A stretch of 64,000 nt of DNA from Xylocopa sonorina (Eukaryota > Arthropoda > Insecta > Hymenoptera > Apidae): the NCBI RefSeq assembly GCF_050948175.1, contig NW_027490270.1, positions 1-64,000 on the forward strand, given 5' to 3'. The notes beneath the pieces were generated by a model. That model saw only the letters and a program-made list of their open reading frames with translations. It was not told the DNA's origin and made no database searches. Of the stretch, positions 1-13,440 are shown piece by piece; the first letter of the stretch is position 1; each line of letters opens with the position of its first letter. Made by a program: the position numbers and the translations under genes.

Positions 1-174
1 ATAGCGCTTGCAGATGTCTACGTATCGTAGCAATAGAGTTCTAATGCTTCCTAAAACGCGATATCGCATCTCACTTCTATGTTTCATGATAAGATATAAT
101 ATTCATTGCGAAGTGTCATGTGTACGTCGTATTCACTTCAAAAGAATGTAAATGCGACACTTACGTATTAGGAA
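1..174 (+). repeat. Reference satellite monomer (type A) with dyad symmetries
   Basis: This unit fixes the monomer coordinates used here. It contains three kinds of dyad symmetry. CTACG-TAT-CGTAG at 18-30 is a 5-bp stem with a 3-base loop. GCGATATCGC at 58-67 is a perfect 10-bp palindrome. GAAGTGTC at 110-117 faces GACACTTC at consensus 156-163; this first monomer has A instead of C at 163 and so loses one pair. GTATAC at consensus 120-125 is a further 6-bp palindrome (here GTGTAC). The unit is AT-rich overall yet carries about ten CpG sites. I see no convincing match to the mammalian CENP-B box. Any protein-binding role of the dyads is inference. Confidence 0.9.
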
Positions 175-2880
175 ATAGCGTTCGCAGGTGTCTACGTATC
201 GTAGCAATAGAGTTCTAATGCTTCTTAAAATGAGATGTCGCATTTCATTTCTATGTTTCGTGATAAGATATAATATTCATTGCGAAGTGTCATGTATACC
301 TCGTATTCACTTCAGAAGAATGTAAGTGCGACACTTACATGCTAGGAAATAGCGTTTGAAGATGTCTACGTATCGTAGCAATAGAGTTCTAATGCTTCCT
401 AAAACGCGATATCGCATCTCACATCTATGTTTCATGATAAGATATAATATTCATTGCGGAGTATCATGTATACCTCGTATTCACTTCAAAAGAATGTGAA
501 TGCGACACTTCCTTGCTAGGAAATATTGTTTGCAGATGTCTACCTATCGTAGCAATAGAGTTCTAATGCTTCTTAAAACGCGATATCGCATCTCACATCT
601 ATGTTTCATGATAAGATATAATATTCATTGCGGAGTATCATGTATACCTCGTATTCACTTCAAAAGAATGTGAATGCGACACTTCCTTGCTAGGAAATAT
701 TGTTTGCAGATGTCTACCTATCGTAGCAATAGAGTTCTAATGCTTCTTAAAACGCGATATCGCATCTCACTTCCATGTTTCATGATAAGATATAATATTC
801 ATTGCGGAGTATAATGTATACCTCGTATTCACATCAAAAGAATGTAAATGCGATACTTACATGCTAGGAAATAGCGTTTGAAGATGTCTACGTATCGTAG
901 CAATAGAGTTCTAATGCTTCCTAAAACGCGATATCGCATCTCATATCTATGTTTCATGATAAGATATAATATTCATTGCGGAGTATCATGTATACCTCGT
1001 ATTCACTTCAAAAGAATGTGAATGCGACACTTCATTGCTAGGTAATATTGTTTGCAGATGTCTACCTATCGTAGCAATAGAGTTCTAATGCTTCTTAAAA
1101 CGCGATATCGCATCTCACTTCCATGTTTCATGATAAGATATAATATTCAGTGCGAAGTGTCATGTATACCTCGATTTCACTTCACAAGAATGTAAATGCA
1201 ACACTTACATGCTAGGAAATAGCGTTTGAAGATGTCTACGTATCGTAGCAATAGAGTTCTAATGCTTCCTAAAACGCGATATCGCATCTCACATCTATGT
1301 TTCATGATAAGATATAATATTCATTGCGGAGTATCATGTATACCTCGTATTCACTTCAAAAGAATGTGAATGCGACACTTCATTGCTAGGAAATATTGTT
1401 TGCAGATGTCTACCTATCGCAGCAATAGAGTTCTAATGCTTCTTAAAACGCGATATCGCATCTCACTTCCATGTTTCATGATAAGATATAATATTCATTA
1501 CGAAGTGTCATGTATATCTCGTTTGCACTTCAAAAGAATGTAAATGCAACGCTTCCATGCTAGGAAATAGTGTTTGCAGATGTCTACGTATCATAGCAAT
1601 AGAGTTCTTATGCTTCTTAAAACGCGATATCGCATCTCACTTCTACGTTTCATGATAAGATATAGTATTCATTGCGAAGCGTCATGTATACCTCGTATTC
1701 ACTTCAAAAGAATGTAAATGCGACACTCCCTTGCTAGGAAATAGCGTTTCCAGATGTCTATGTGTCGAAGCAGTAGAGATCTATTGCTTCTTGAAACGTG
1801 ATATCGCATCCCATTTCTGTGTTTCATGATAAGATATAATATTCATTGCGGAGTATCATGTATACCTCGTATTCACTTCAAAAGAATGTGAATGCGACAC
1901 TTCATTGCTAGCAAATATTGTTTGCGGATGTCTACCTATCGCAGCAATAGAGTTCTAATGCTTCTTAAAACGCGATATCGCATCTCACTTCCATGTTTCA
2001 TGATAAGATATAATATTCATTACGAAGTGTCATGTATATCTCGTTTTCACTTCAAAAGAATGTAAATGCAACACTTCCATGCTAGGAAATAGTGCTTGCA
2101 GATGTCTACGTATCATAGCAATAGAGTTCTTATGCTTCTTAAAACGCGATATCGCATCTCACTTCTACGTTTCATGATAAGATATAGTATTCATTGCGAA
2201 GCGTCATGTATACCTCGTATTCACTTCAAAAGAATGTAAATGCGACACTCCCTTGCTAGGAAATAGCGTTTCCAGATGTCTATGTGTCGAAGCAGTAGAG
2301 ATCTATTGCTTCTTGAAACGTGATATCGCATCCCATTTCTGTGTTTCATGATAAGATATAATATTCATTGCGAAGTGTTATGTATTCCTCGTCAACAGTT
2401 CAAATAAATGTAAATGCGCCACTTCCTTTCTAGGAAATAGCGATTCCAGATGTCTACGTATCGAAGCAGTAGAGTTCTAATGCTTCCTAATTAGCGATAT
2501 CGCATCTCATTTCTATGTTTCATGATAAGATATAATATTCATTGCGAAGTGTCATGTATATCTCGTATTCACTTCAGAAGAATGTAAAAGCGGCACTTCC
2601 TTGCTAGGATGGTGCGCTTGCAGATGTCTACGTATCGAAGCAATAGTGTTCTAATGCTTCTCATAACGCGATATCGCAGCTCATTCCTTTGTTTCATGAT
2701 AAGAACTAATATTCATTCTGATGTGTCATGTATATCTCGAATTCACTTCAAATGAATGTAAATGCGAAACTTCCATGCTAGGAAATAGCGTTTGCAGATG
2801 TCTACGTATCGTAGCAATAGAGTTCTTATTCTTCTCAAAACGCGATATCGCGTCACACGTCTGTGTTTCATGATAAGATA
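1..2880 (+). repeat. Large satellite duplication, copy 1 (34-monomer offset)
   Basis: This block reappears almost unchanged at 5,917-8,796, an offset of 5,916 bp or exactly 34 monomers. Odd variants recur in order, including GTATTAGG near 164, the AAATATTG units, the CTAGCAAATATTG unit near 1,907 and the ATCTATTGCTTCTTGAAACG unit near 1,770. I noticed only isolated differences, for example near 1,513 versus 7,440 and near 2,446 versus 8,365. The left end of copy 1 is the window edge, so the true block may be longer. Confidence 0.93.
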
Positions 2881-3263
2881 TAATATTCATTGCGAAGTGT
2901 CATGTATACCTCGCATTCACTTCAAAAGAATGTAAATGCGACACTTACATGCTAGGAAATAGAGTTTGCAGATGTCTACGTATCGTAGGCAATAGAGTTC
3001 TAATGCATCTTAAAACGCGATATTGCATCTCACTTCTATGTTTCATGATAAGATATAATATTCATTGGGACGTGTCATGTATACCTCGTATTCACTTCAA
3101 ACGAATGTAAATGCGACACTTTCATGCTAGGAAATAGCGTTTGCAGATGTCTACGTATCGTAGCAATAGAGTTCAAGTGCTTCTTAAAACGAGATATCGC
3201 ATCTGACTTCTATGTTTCATGATAAGATATAAGATTCATTGCGAAGTGTCATGTATACCTCGT

Positions 3264-4905
3264 ACTCACATCACAAGCATGTAAAAGCGGCACTTCCTTG
3301 CTAGGAAGTAGCGCTTGCAGATGTCTACGTATCGAAGCAATGGTGTCCTAATGCTTGTCAAAACGCGATATTGCAACTCATTCCTATGCTTCATGATAAG
3401 ATATAATATTCATTGCGAAGTGTCATGTATATCTCGTATTCATTTCAAAGGAATGTAAATGCCAAACTTCCATGCTAGGAAATAGCGTTTGCAGATGTCT
3501 ACGGATCGTAGCAATAGGGTTCTAATGCTTCGTAGAACGCGACAACGCATCTCACTTCTATGTTTCATGCTAAGATATAATATTTATTGCGAAGTGTCAT
3601 GTATACCTCCTACTCACTTCAAACGAATGTAAATGCGACACTTTCATGCTAGGAAATAGCGTTTGCAGATGTCTACGTATCGTAGCAATAGAGTTCAAGT
3701 GCTTCTTAAAACGAGATATCGCATCTGACTTCTATGTTTCATGATAAGATATAAGATTCATTGCGAAGTGTCATGTATACCTCGTACTCACATCACAAGC
3801 ATGTAAAAGCGGCACTTCCATGCTAGGGAATAGCGTTTGCAGATGTCAACTTATCGTAGCAATAGAGTTCTAGTGCTTCTTAAAACGCGATATCGCATCT
3901 GACTTCTATGTTTCATGATAAGATATAATATTCATTGGGACGTGTCATGTATACCTCGTATTCACTTCAGAAGAATGTAAATGCGACACTTCCATGCTAG
4001 GGAATAGCGTTTGCAGATGTCAACATATCGTAGCAATAGGGTTCTAATGCTTCTTAAAACGCGATATCGCATCTCACTTCTATGTTTCATGATAAGATAT
4101 AATATTCATTGCGAAGGGTCATGTATGCCTCGTATTCACTTCAAAAGAATGTAAATGCGACACATACATGCTAGGAAATAGCGTTTGCAGATGTCTACGT
4201 ATCGTAGCAATAGATTTCTAATGCTTCCTAAAACGCGACATCGCATCACACTTCTATGTTTCATGATAAGATATAATATTCATTGCGAAGTGTCATGTAT
4301 ACCTCGTATTCAATTCAAAGAAATGTAAATGCGACACTTCCATGCTAGGAAATAGCGTTTGCAGATGTCTACGTATCGTAGCATTAGAGTTCTAATGCTT
4401 CTTAAAACGAGATGTCGCACTCCATTTCTATGTTTCGTGATATGATATAATATTCATTTTGGAGTGTTATGTCTACCCCGTATTCACTTCAAAAGAATGT
4501 AAATGTGACACTTCCATGCTAGGAAATAGCGTTTGCAGATGTCTACGTATCGTAGCAATAGAGTCCTAATGGTTCTTAAAACGAGATGTCGCATTTCAAT
4601 TCTATGTTTAGTGATAAGGTATAATATTCATTGTAGAGTGTTATGTATACCTCGTATTCACTTCAAAAGAATGTAAATGCGACACTTTCATGCTAGGTAA
4701 TAGCGTTTGCAGATGTCTACGTATCGTAGCAATAGGGTTCTAATGCTTCTTAGAACGCGATATCGCATCTCACTTCTATGTTTCATGCTAAGATATAATA
4801 TTTATTGCGAAGTGTCATGTATATCTCGTACTCACTTCAAAGGAATGTAAATGCGACACTTCCATGCTAGGAAATAGCGTTTGCAGATGTCGTCGGATCG
4901 TAGCA
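3264..4905 (+). repeat. Satellite block repeated at 15,270 (69-monomer offset)
   Basis: Copy 1 includes three monomers (about 3,270-3,790) absent from copy 2 but present at about 15,276-15,796. CTAGGAAGTA at 3,301 and 15,307 gives an offset of 12,006 bp, exactly 69 monomers. Shared markers include GTAAAAGCGGCAC (AAAGCGGCAC in the later copy), GCAATGGTGTCC and GACAACGC. The match ends near 4,905, where copy 1 continues with CTTCTCAAAAGGCG and the later copy does not. Confidence 0.88.
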
Positions 4906-5916
4906 ATAGAGTTCTAATGCTTCTCAAAAGGCGATATCGCAACTCATTCCTATGATTCATGATAAGATATAATATTCATTCCGATGTGTCATGTATATCT
5001 CGTATTCACATCAAAAAAATGTAAATGCGAAACTTCCATGCTAGGAAATAGCGTTTGCAGATGTCTACGTATCCAAGCAATAGAGTTCTAATGCTTCTCA
5101 AAACGCGAAATCGCAACTAATTCCTATGGTTCATGATAAGATATTATATTCATTGCGAAGTGTCATGTATACCTCGTATTCACTTAAGAAGAATGTAAAT
5201 GCGACACTTCCATGCTAGGAAATAGCGTTTGCAGATGTCAACGTATCGTAGCATTAGAGTTCTAATGCTTCTTAAAACGAGATGTCGCATTTCATTTCTA
5301 TGTTTCGTTATAAGATATAGTATTCATTGTGTAATGTTATGTATACCTCGTATTCACTTCAAAAGAATGTAAATGTGACACTTCCATGCTAGGAAATAGC
5401 GTTTACAGATGTCTACGTATCGCAGCAATAGTGCTCTAATGCTTCTTAATACGAGATGTCGCATTTCAATTCTATGTTTCGTGATAAGATATAATATTCA
5501 TTTTGGAGTGTTATGTATACCTCGTATTCACTTCAAAATAATGTAAATGCGACACTTCCATGCTAGGAAATAGCGTTTGCAGATGTCTACGTATCGTAGC
5601 AAGAGAGACCTAATGCATCCTAAATGAGATGTAGCATTTCATTTCTATGTTTCGTGATAAGATATAATATTCATTGTGGAGTGTTATGTACACCTCGTAT
5701 TCACTTCAAAAGAATGTAAGTGCGACACTTGCATGCTAGGAAATAGCGTTTGCTGATGTCTACATATCACAGCAATAAAGTGCTAATGCTTCTTAAAACG
5801 AGATGTCGTATTTCATTTCTATGTTTCGTAATAAGATATAATATTCATTGTGTAATGTTATGTATACCTCGTATTCACTTCAATGGTATGTAAGTGCGAC
5901 ACTTCCATGCTAGGAA

Positions 5917-8900
5917 ATAGCGCTTGCAGATGTCTACGTATCGTAGCAATAGAGTTCTAATGCTTCCTAAAACGCGATATCGCATCTCACTTCTATGTTT
6001 CATGATAAGATATAATATTCATTGCGAAGTGTCATGTGTACGTCGTATTCACTTCAAAAGAATGTAAATGCGACACTTACGTATTAGGAAATAGCGTTCG
6101 CAGGTGTCTACGTATCGTAGCAATAGAGTTCTAATGCTTCTTAAAATGAGATGTCGCATTTCATTTCTATGTTTCGTGATAAGATATAATATTCATTGCG
6201 AAGTGTCATGTATACCTCGTATTCACTTCAGAAGAATGTAAGTGCGACACTTACATGCTAGGAAATAGCGTTTGAAGATGTCTACGTATCGTAGCAATAG
6301 AGTTCTAATGCTTCCTAAAACGCGATATCGCATCTCACATCTATGTTTCATGATAAGATATAATATTCATTGCGGAGTATCATGTATACCTCGTATTCAC
6401 TTCAAAAGAATGTGAATGCGACACTTCCTTGCTAGGAAATATTGTTTGCAGATGTCTACCTATCGTAGCAATAGAGTTCTAATGCTTCTTAAAACGCGAT
6501 ATCGCATCTCACATCTATGTTTCATGATAAGATATAATATTCATTGCGGAGTATCATGTATACCTCGTATTCACTTCAAAAGAATGTGAATGCGACACTT
6601 CCTTGCTAGGAAATATTGTTTGCAGATGTCTACCTATCGTAGCAATAGAGTTCTAATGCTTCTTAAAACGCGATATCGCATCTCACTTCCATGTTTCATG
6701 ATAAGATATAATATTCATTGCGGAGTATAATGTATACCTCGTATTCACATCAAAAGAATGTAAATGCGATACTTACATGCTAGGAAATAGCGTTTGAAGA
6801 TGTCTACGTATCGTAGCAATAGAGTTCTAATGCTTCCTAAAACGCGATATCGCATCTCATATCTATGTTTCATGATAAGATATAATATTCATTGCGGAGT
6901 ATCATGTATACCTCGTATTCACTTCAAAAGAATGTGAATGCGACACTTCATTGCTAGGTAATATTGTTTGCAGATGTCTACCTATCGTAGCAATAGAGTT
7001 CTAATGCTTCTTAAAACGCGATATCGCATCTCACTTCCATGTTTCATGATAAGATATAATATTCAGTGCGAAGTGTCATGTATACCTCGATTTCACTTCA
7101 CAAGAATGTAAATGCAACACTTACATGCTAGGAAATAGCGTTTGAAGATGTCTACGTATCGTAGCAATAGAGTTCTAATGCTTCCTAAAACGCGATATCG
7201 CATCTCACATCTATGTTTCATGATAAGATATAATATTCATTGCGGAGTATCATGTATACCTCGTATTCACTTCAAAAGAATGTGAATGCGACACTTCATT
7301 GCTAGGAAATATTGTTTGCAGATGTCTACCTATCGCAGCAATAGAGTTCTAATGCTTCTTAAAACGCGATATCGCATCTCACTTCCATGTTTCATGATAA
7401 GATATAATATTCATTACGAAGTGTCATGTATATCTCGTTTTCACTTCAAAAGAATGTAAATGCAACGCTTCCATGCTAGGAAATAGTGTTTGCAGATGTC
7501 TACGTATCATAGCAATAGAGTTCTTATGCTTCTTAAAACGCGATATCGCATCTCACTTCTACGTTTCATGATAAGATATAGTATTCATTGCGAAGCGTCA
7601 TGTATACCTCGTATTCACTTCAAAAGAATGTAAATGCGACACTCCCTTGCTAGGAAATAGCGTTTCCAGATGTCTATGTGTCGAAGCAGTAGAGATCTAT
7701 TGCTTCTTGAAACGTGATATCGCATCCCATTTCTGTGTTTCATGATAAGATATAATATTCATTGCGGAGTATCATGTATACCTCGTATTCACTTCAAAAG
7801 AATGTGAATGCGACACTTCATTGCTAGCAAATATTGTTTGCGGATGTCTACCTATCGCAGCAATAGAGTTCTAATGCTTCTTAAAACGCGATATCGCATC
7901 TCACTTCCATGTTTCATGATAAGATATAATATTCATTACGAAGTGTCATGTATATCTCGTTTTCACTTCAAAAGAATGTAAATGCAACACTTCCATGCTA
8001 GGAAATAGTGCTTGCAGATGTCTACGTATCATAGCAATAGAGTTCTTATGCTTCTTAAAACGCGATATCGCATCTCACTTCTACGTTTCATGATAAGATA
8101 TAGTATTCATTGCGAAGCGTCATGTATACCTCGTATTCACTTCAAAAGAATGTAAATGCGACACTCCCTTGCTAGGAAATAGCGTTTCCAGATGTCTATG
8201 TGTCGAAGCAGTAGAGATCTATTGCTTCTTGAAACGTGATATCGCATCCCATTTCTGTGTTTCATGATAAGATATAATATTCATTGCGAAGTGTTATGTA
8301 TTCCTCGTCAACAGTTCAAATAAATGTAAATGCGCCACTTCCTTTCTAGGAAATAGCGATTCCAGAAGTCTACGTATCGAAGCAATAGAGTTCTAATGCT
8401 TCCTAATTAGCGATATCGCATCTCATTTCTATGTTTCATGATAAGATATAATATTCATTGCGAAGTGTCATGTATATCTCGTATTCACTTCAGAAGAATG
8501 TAAAAGCGGCACTTCCTTGCTAGGATGGTGCGCTTGCAGATGTCTACGTATCGAAGCAATAGTGTTCTAATGCTTCTCATAACGCGATATCGCAGCTCAT
8601 TCCTTTGTTTCATGATAAGAACTAATATTCATTCTGATGTGTCATGTATATCTCGAATTCACTTCAAATGAATGTAAATGCGAAACTTCCATGCTAGGAA
8701 ATAGCGTTTGCAGATGTCTACGTATCGTAGCAATAGAGTTCTTATTCTTCTCAAAACGCGATATCGCGTCACACGTCTGTGTTTCATGATAAGATATAAT
8801 ATTCATTGGGACGTGTCATGTATACCTCGTATTCACTTCAAACGAATGTAAATGCGACACTTTCATGCTAGGAAATAGCGTTTGCAGATGTCTACGTATC

Positions 8901-10124
8901 GTAGCAATAGAGTTCAAGTGCTTCTTAAAACGAGATATCGCATCTGACTTCTATGTTTCATGATAAGATATAAGATTCATTGCGAAGTGTCATGTATACC
9001 TCGTACTCACATCACAAGCATGTAAAAGCGGCACTTCCATGCTAGGGAATAGCGTTTGCAGATGTCAACTTATCGTAGCAATAGAGTTCTAGTGCTTCTT
9101 AAAACGCGATATCGCATCTGACTTCTATGTTTCATGATAAGATATAATATTCATTGGGACGTGTCATGTATACCTCGTATTCACTTCAGAAGAATGTAAA
9201 TGCGACACTTCCATGCTAGGGAATAGCGTTTGCAGATGTCAACATATCGTAGCAATAGGGTTCTAATGCTTCTTAAAACGCGATATCGCATCTCACTTCT
9301 ATGTTTCATGATAAGATATAATATTCATTGCGAAGGGTCATGTATGCCTCGTATTCACTTCAAAAGAATGTAAATGCGACACATACATGCTAGGAAATAG
9401 CGTTTGCAGATGTCTACGTATCGTAGCAATAGATTTCTAATGCTTCCTAAAACGCGACATCGCATCACACTTCTATGTTTCATGATAAGATATAATATTC
9501 ATTGCGAAGTGTCATGTATACCTCGTATTCAATTCAAAGAAATGTAAATGCGACACTTCCATGCTAGGAAATAGCGTTTGCAGATGTCTACGTATCGTAG
9601 CATTAGAGTTCTAATGCTTCTTAAAACGAGATGTCGCACTCCATTTCTATGTTTCGTGATATGATATAATATTCATTTTGGAGTGTTATGTCTACCCCGT
9701 ATTCACTTCAAAAGAATGTAAATGTGACACTTCCATGCTAGGAAATAGCGTTTGCAGATGTCTACGTATCGTAGCAATAGAGTCCTAATGGTTCTTAGAA
9801 CGAGATGTCGCATTTCAATTCTATGTTTAGTGATAAGGTATAATATTCATTGTAGAGTGTTATGTATACCTCGTATTCACTTCAAAAGAATGTAAATGCG
9901 ACACTTTCATGCTAGGTAATAGCGTTTGCAGATGTCTACGTATCGTAGCAATAGGGTTCTAATGCTTCTTAGAACGCGATATCGCATCTCACTTCTATGT
10001 TTCATGCTAAGATATAATATTTATTGCGAAGTGTCATGTATATCTCGTACTCACTTCAAAGGAATGTAAATGCGACACTTCCATGCTAGGAAATAGCGTT
10101 TGCAGATGTCGTCGGATCGTAGCA
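5917..10124 (+). repeat. Large satellite duplication, copy 2, shortened by 1 and 3 monomers
   Basis: This block matches 1-4,905 in order but is shorter. Up to about 8,796 the offset is 5,916 bp. It then drops to 5,741 (one monomer missing, about 2,890-3,065 of copy 1), and after about 9,020 to 5,219 (three monomers missing, about 3,270-3,790 of copy 1). Breakpoints lie at equivalent positions of different monomers, as expected for unequal homologous exchange. The match to copy 1 ends just after GTCGGATCG (10,111); from there the sequence follows a different neighbour, shared with 16,898 onward. Confidence 0.9.
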
Positions 10125-13100
10125 ATAGATTTCTAATGCTTCTTAAATCGCGATATGGCATCTCACTTCTATGTTTCATGATAAGATATAATATTCATTG
10201 CGAAGTGTCACGTATACCTCGTACTCACTTCAAAGGAATGTAAATGCGACACTTCCTTGCTAGGAAATATTGTTTGCAGATGTCTACGTATCGTAGCAAT
10301 AGAGTTCTAATGCTTCCTAAAACGCGATATCGCATCTCAATTCGATGTTTCATGATAAGATATAATATTCATTGCGAAGTGTCACGTATACCTCGTACTC
10401 ACTTCAAAGGAATGTAAATGCGACACTTCCTTGCTAGGAAATATTGTTTGCAGATGTCTACGTATCGTAGCAGTAGAGTTCTAATGCTTCTTAAAACGCG
10501 ATATCGCATCTCACTCCTAAGTTTCATGATAAGATATAATATTCATTGCGAAGTGTCATGTATACCTCGTATTCACTTCAAAAGAATGTAAATGCGACAC
10601 TTACATGCTAGGAAATAGCGTTTGCAGGTGTCTACGTATCGTAGCAATAGAGTTCTAATGCTTCCTAAAACGCGATATCGCATCTCACTTCTATGTTTCA
10701 TGATAAGATATAATATTCATTTTGGAGTGTTATGTATACCTCGTATTCACTTCAAAAGAATGCAAATGTGACACTTACATGCTAGGAAATAGCGTTTGCA
10801 GGTGTCTACGTATCGTAGCAATAGAGTTCTAATGCTTCCTAAAACGCGATATCGCATCTCACTTCTATGTTTCATGATAAGGTATAATATTCATTGCGAA
10901 GGGTCATGTATACCTCGTGTTCACTTCAAAAGAATGTAAATGCGACACTTCCATGCTAGGAAATAGCGTTTGCAGATGTCTACGGATCGTAGCAATAGAT
11001 TTCTAATGCTTCTTAAATCGCGATATGGCATCTCACTTCTATGTTTCATGATAAGATATAATATTCATTGCGAAGTGTCATGTATACCTCGTATTCACTT
11101 CAAAAGTATGTAAATGTGACACTTCCATGCTAGGAAATAGCGTTTCCAGATTTCAACGTATATTAGCAATAGAGCTCTAATGCTTCTCAAAACGCGATAT
11201 AGCACCTCATTCCTATGTTTCAGGATAAGATATAATATCCTTTGCGAAGTGCCATGTATATCTCGTATTCACTTCAAAAGAATGTAATTGCGACACTTCC
11301 ATGCTAGGAAATAGCGTTTGCAGATGTCTACGGATCGTAGCAATAGAGTTCTAATGCTTCCTAAAACGCGATATCGCATCTCACTTCTATGTTTCATGAT
11401 AAGATATAATATTCATTGCGAAGTGTCATGTATACCTCGTATTCACTTCAAAGAAATGTAAATGCGACACTTCCATGCTAGGAAATAGCGTTTGCAGTTG
11501 TCTACGTATCGTAGCAATAGAGTTCTAATGCTTCTTAAAACGAGATGTCGCATTTCATTTCTATGTTTCGTGATAAGATATAATATTCATTTTGGAGTGT
11601 TATGTATACCTCGTATTCACTTCAAAAGAATGTTGATGTGACACTTCTATGCTAGGAAATAGCGTTTGCAGATGTCTACGGATCCTAGCAATAGAGTTCT
11701 AACGCTTCCTAAAACGCGATATCGCATCTCACTTCTATGTTTCATGATAAGATATAATATTCATTGCGAAGTGTCATGTATACCTCGTATTCACTTCAAG
11801 GAAATGTAAATGCGACACTTCCATGCTAGGAAATAGCGTTTGCAGATGTCTACGTATCGTAGCAATAGAGTTCCAGTGCTTCTTAAAACGAGATGTCGCA
11901 TTTCATTTCTATGTTTCGTGATAAGATATAATATTCATTTTGGAGTGTTATGTATACCACGTATTCACTTCAAAAGAATGTAAATGCGACACTTCCTTGC
12001 TAGGAAATATCGTTTGCAGATGTCTACGTATCGCAGCAATAGTGTTCTAATGCTTCTTAAAACGAGATGTCGCATGTCATTTCTATGTTTCGTGATAAGG
12101 TATAATATTCATTGTAGAGTGTTATGTATACCTCGTATTCACTTCAAAAGAATGTAAATGCGACACTTCCATGCTAGGAAATAGCGTTTACAGATGTCTA
12201 CGGATCGTAGCAATAGAGTTCTAATGCTTCTTAAAACGCGATATCGCATCTCACTTCTATGTTTCATGATAAGATATAATATTCATTGCGAAGTGTCATG
12301 TATACCTCGTATTCACTTCAAAAGAATGTAAGTGCGACGCTTACATGCTAGGAAATAGCGTTTACAGGTGTCTACGTATCATAGCAATAGAGTTGTAATG
12401 CTTCCTAATACGCGATATCGCATCACACTACTATGTTTCATGATAAGATATAATATTCATTGCGAAGGGTTATGTATACCTCGTATTCACTTCAAAAGAA
12501 TGTAAATGCGACACATACATGCTAGGAAATAGCTGTTGCAGATGTTTACGTATCGTAGCAATAGAGTTCTAATGCATCTTAAAACGAGATGTCGCATTTC
12601 TTTTCTATGTATCGTGATAAGATATAATATTCATTTTGGAGTGTTATGTATACCTCGTATTCACTTCAAGCGAATGTAAATGCGACACTTCCATGCTAGG
12701 AAATAGCGTTTGCAGATGTCTACGTATCGTAGCAATAGAGTTCTAATGCTTCTTAAAACGCGATATCGCATCTCACTTCTATGTTTCACGATAAGATATA
12801 ATATTCATTGCGAAGTGTCATGTATACCTCGTATTCACTTCAAAAGAATGTAAATGCGAGTATTCCTTGCTCGGATATAGCGCTTGCAGATGCCTACGTA
12901 TCGAAGCAATAGAGTTCCAATGCTTCTTAAATCGCGATATCGCGTCACACTTCTATGTTTCATGATAAGGTATAATATTCATTTGCGAAGGGTCATGTAT
13001 ACCTCGTATTCACTTCAAAAGAATGTAAATGCGACACATACATGCTAGGAAATAGCGTTTGCAGATGTCTACGTATCGTAGCAATAGAGTTCTAATGCTT

Positions 13101-13440
13101 CTTAAAACGAGATGTCGCATTTCATTTCTATGTTTCGTGATAAGATATAATATTCATTTTGGAGTGTTATGTATACCTCGTATTCACTTCAAAAGAATGT
13201 AGATGTGACACTTCCAGGCTAGGAAATAGCGTTTGCAGATGTCTACGCATCCTAGCAATAGAGTTCTAACGCTTCCTAAAACGCGATATCGCATCTCACT
13301 TCTATGTTTCAATATAAGATATAATATTCATTGCGTAGGGTCATGTATACCTCGTGTTCACTTCAAAAGAATGTAAATGCGACACATACATGCTAGGAAA
13401 TAGCGTTTGCAGATGTCTACGTATCGTAGCAATAGAGTTC
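9009..13440 (+). repeat. 4.4-kb satellite duplication, left copy (39-monomer offset)
   Basis: About 4.4 kb here recurs at 15,796-20,225 with an offset of 6,787 bp (39 monomers plus 1 bp). Rare markers recur in order: GTCGGATCG (10,111 and 16,898), the TTTCAACGT...TTAGC unit (11,151 and 17,938), TGTTGATGTG (11,630 and 18,417) and the TATTCCTTGCTCGGATATAG unit (12,860 and 19,647). Differences are sparse, for example AATATAAG near 13,312 against ATTATAAG near 20,099. Beyond 13,440 the two copies part: the left goes into a CAATTCGATG unit, the right into a CATAATTAG unit. Confidence 0.9.
10720..11950 (+). repeat. Satellite block repeated at 14,200-15,430 (20-monomer offset)
   Basis: The stretch beginning with GAATGCAAATGTGACACTTA (about 10,757) recurs at about 14,238. 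It continues through the TTTCCAGATTTCAACG unit at 11,144, repeated at 14,624. The offset is 3,480-3,481 bp, 20 monomers, shifted by a one-base difference (CAAAAG versus CAAAG) near 11,103 and 14,583. The later copy also has a 2-bp TA insertion giving GTCTATACGT near 14,980. The exact ends were judged by eye. Confidence 0.8.

Noticed and set aside
1..174. CENP-B box in the monomer
   Set aside because: I looked for the TTCG...A..CGGG pattern and found no acceptable match in the consensus on either strand by eye.
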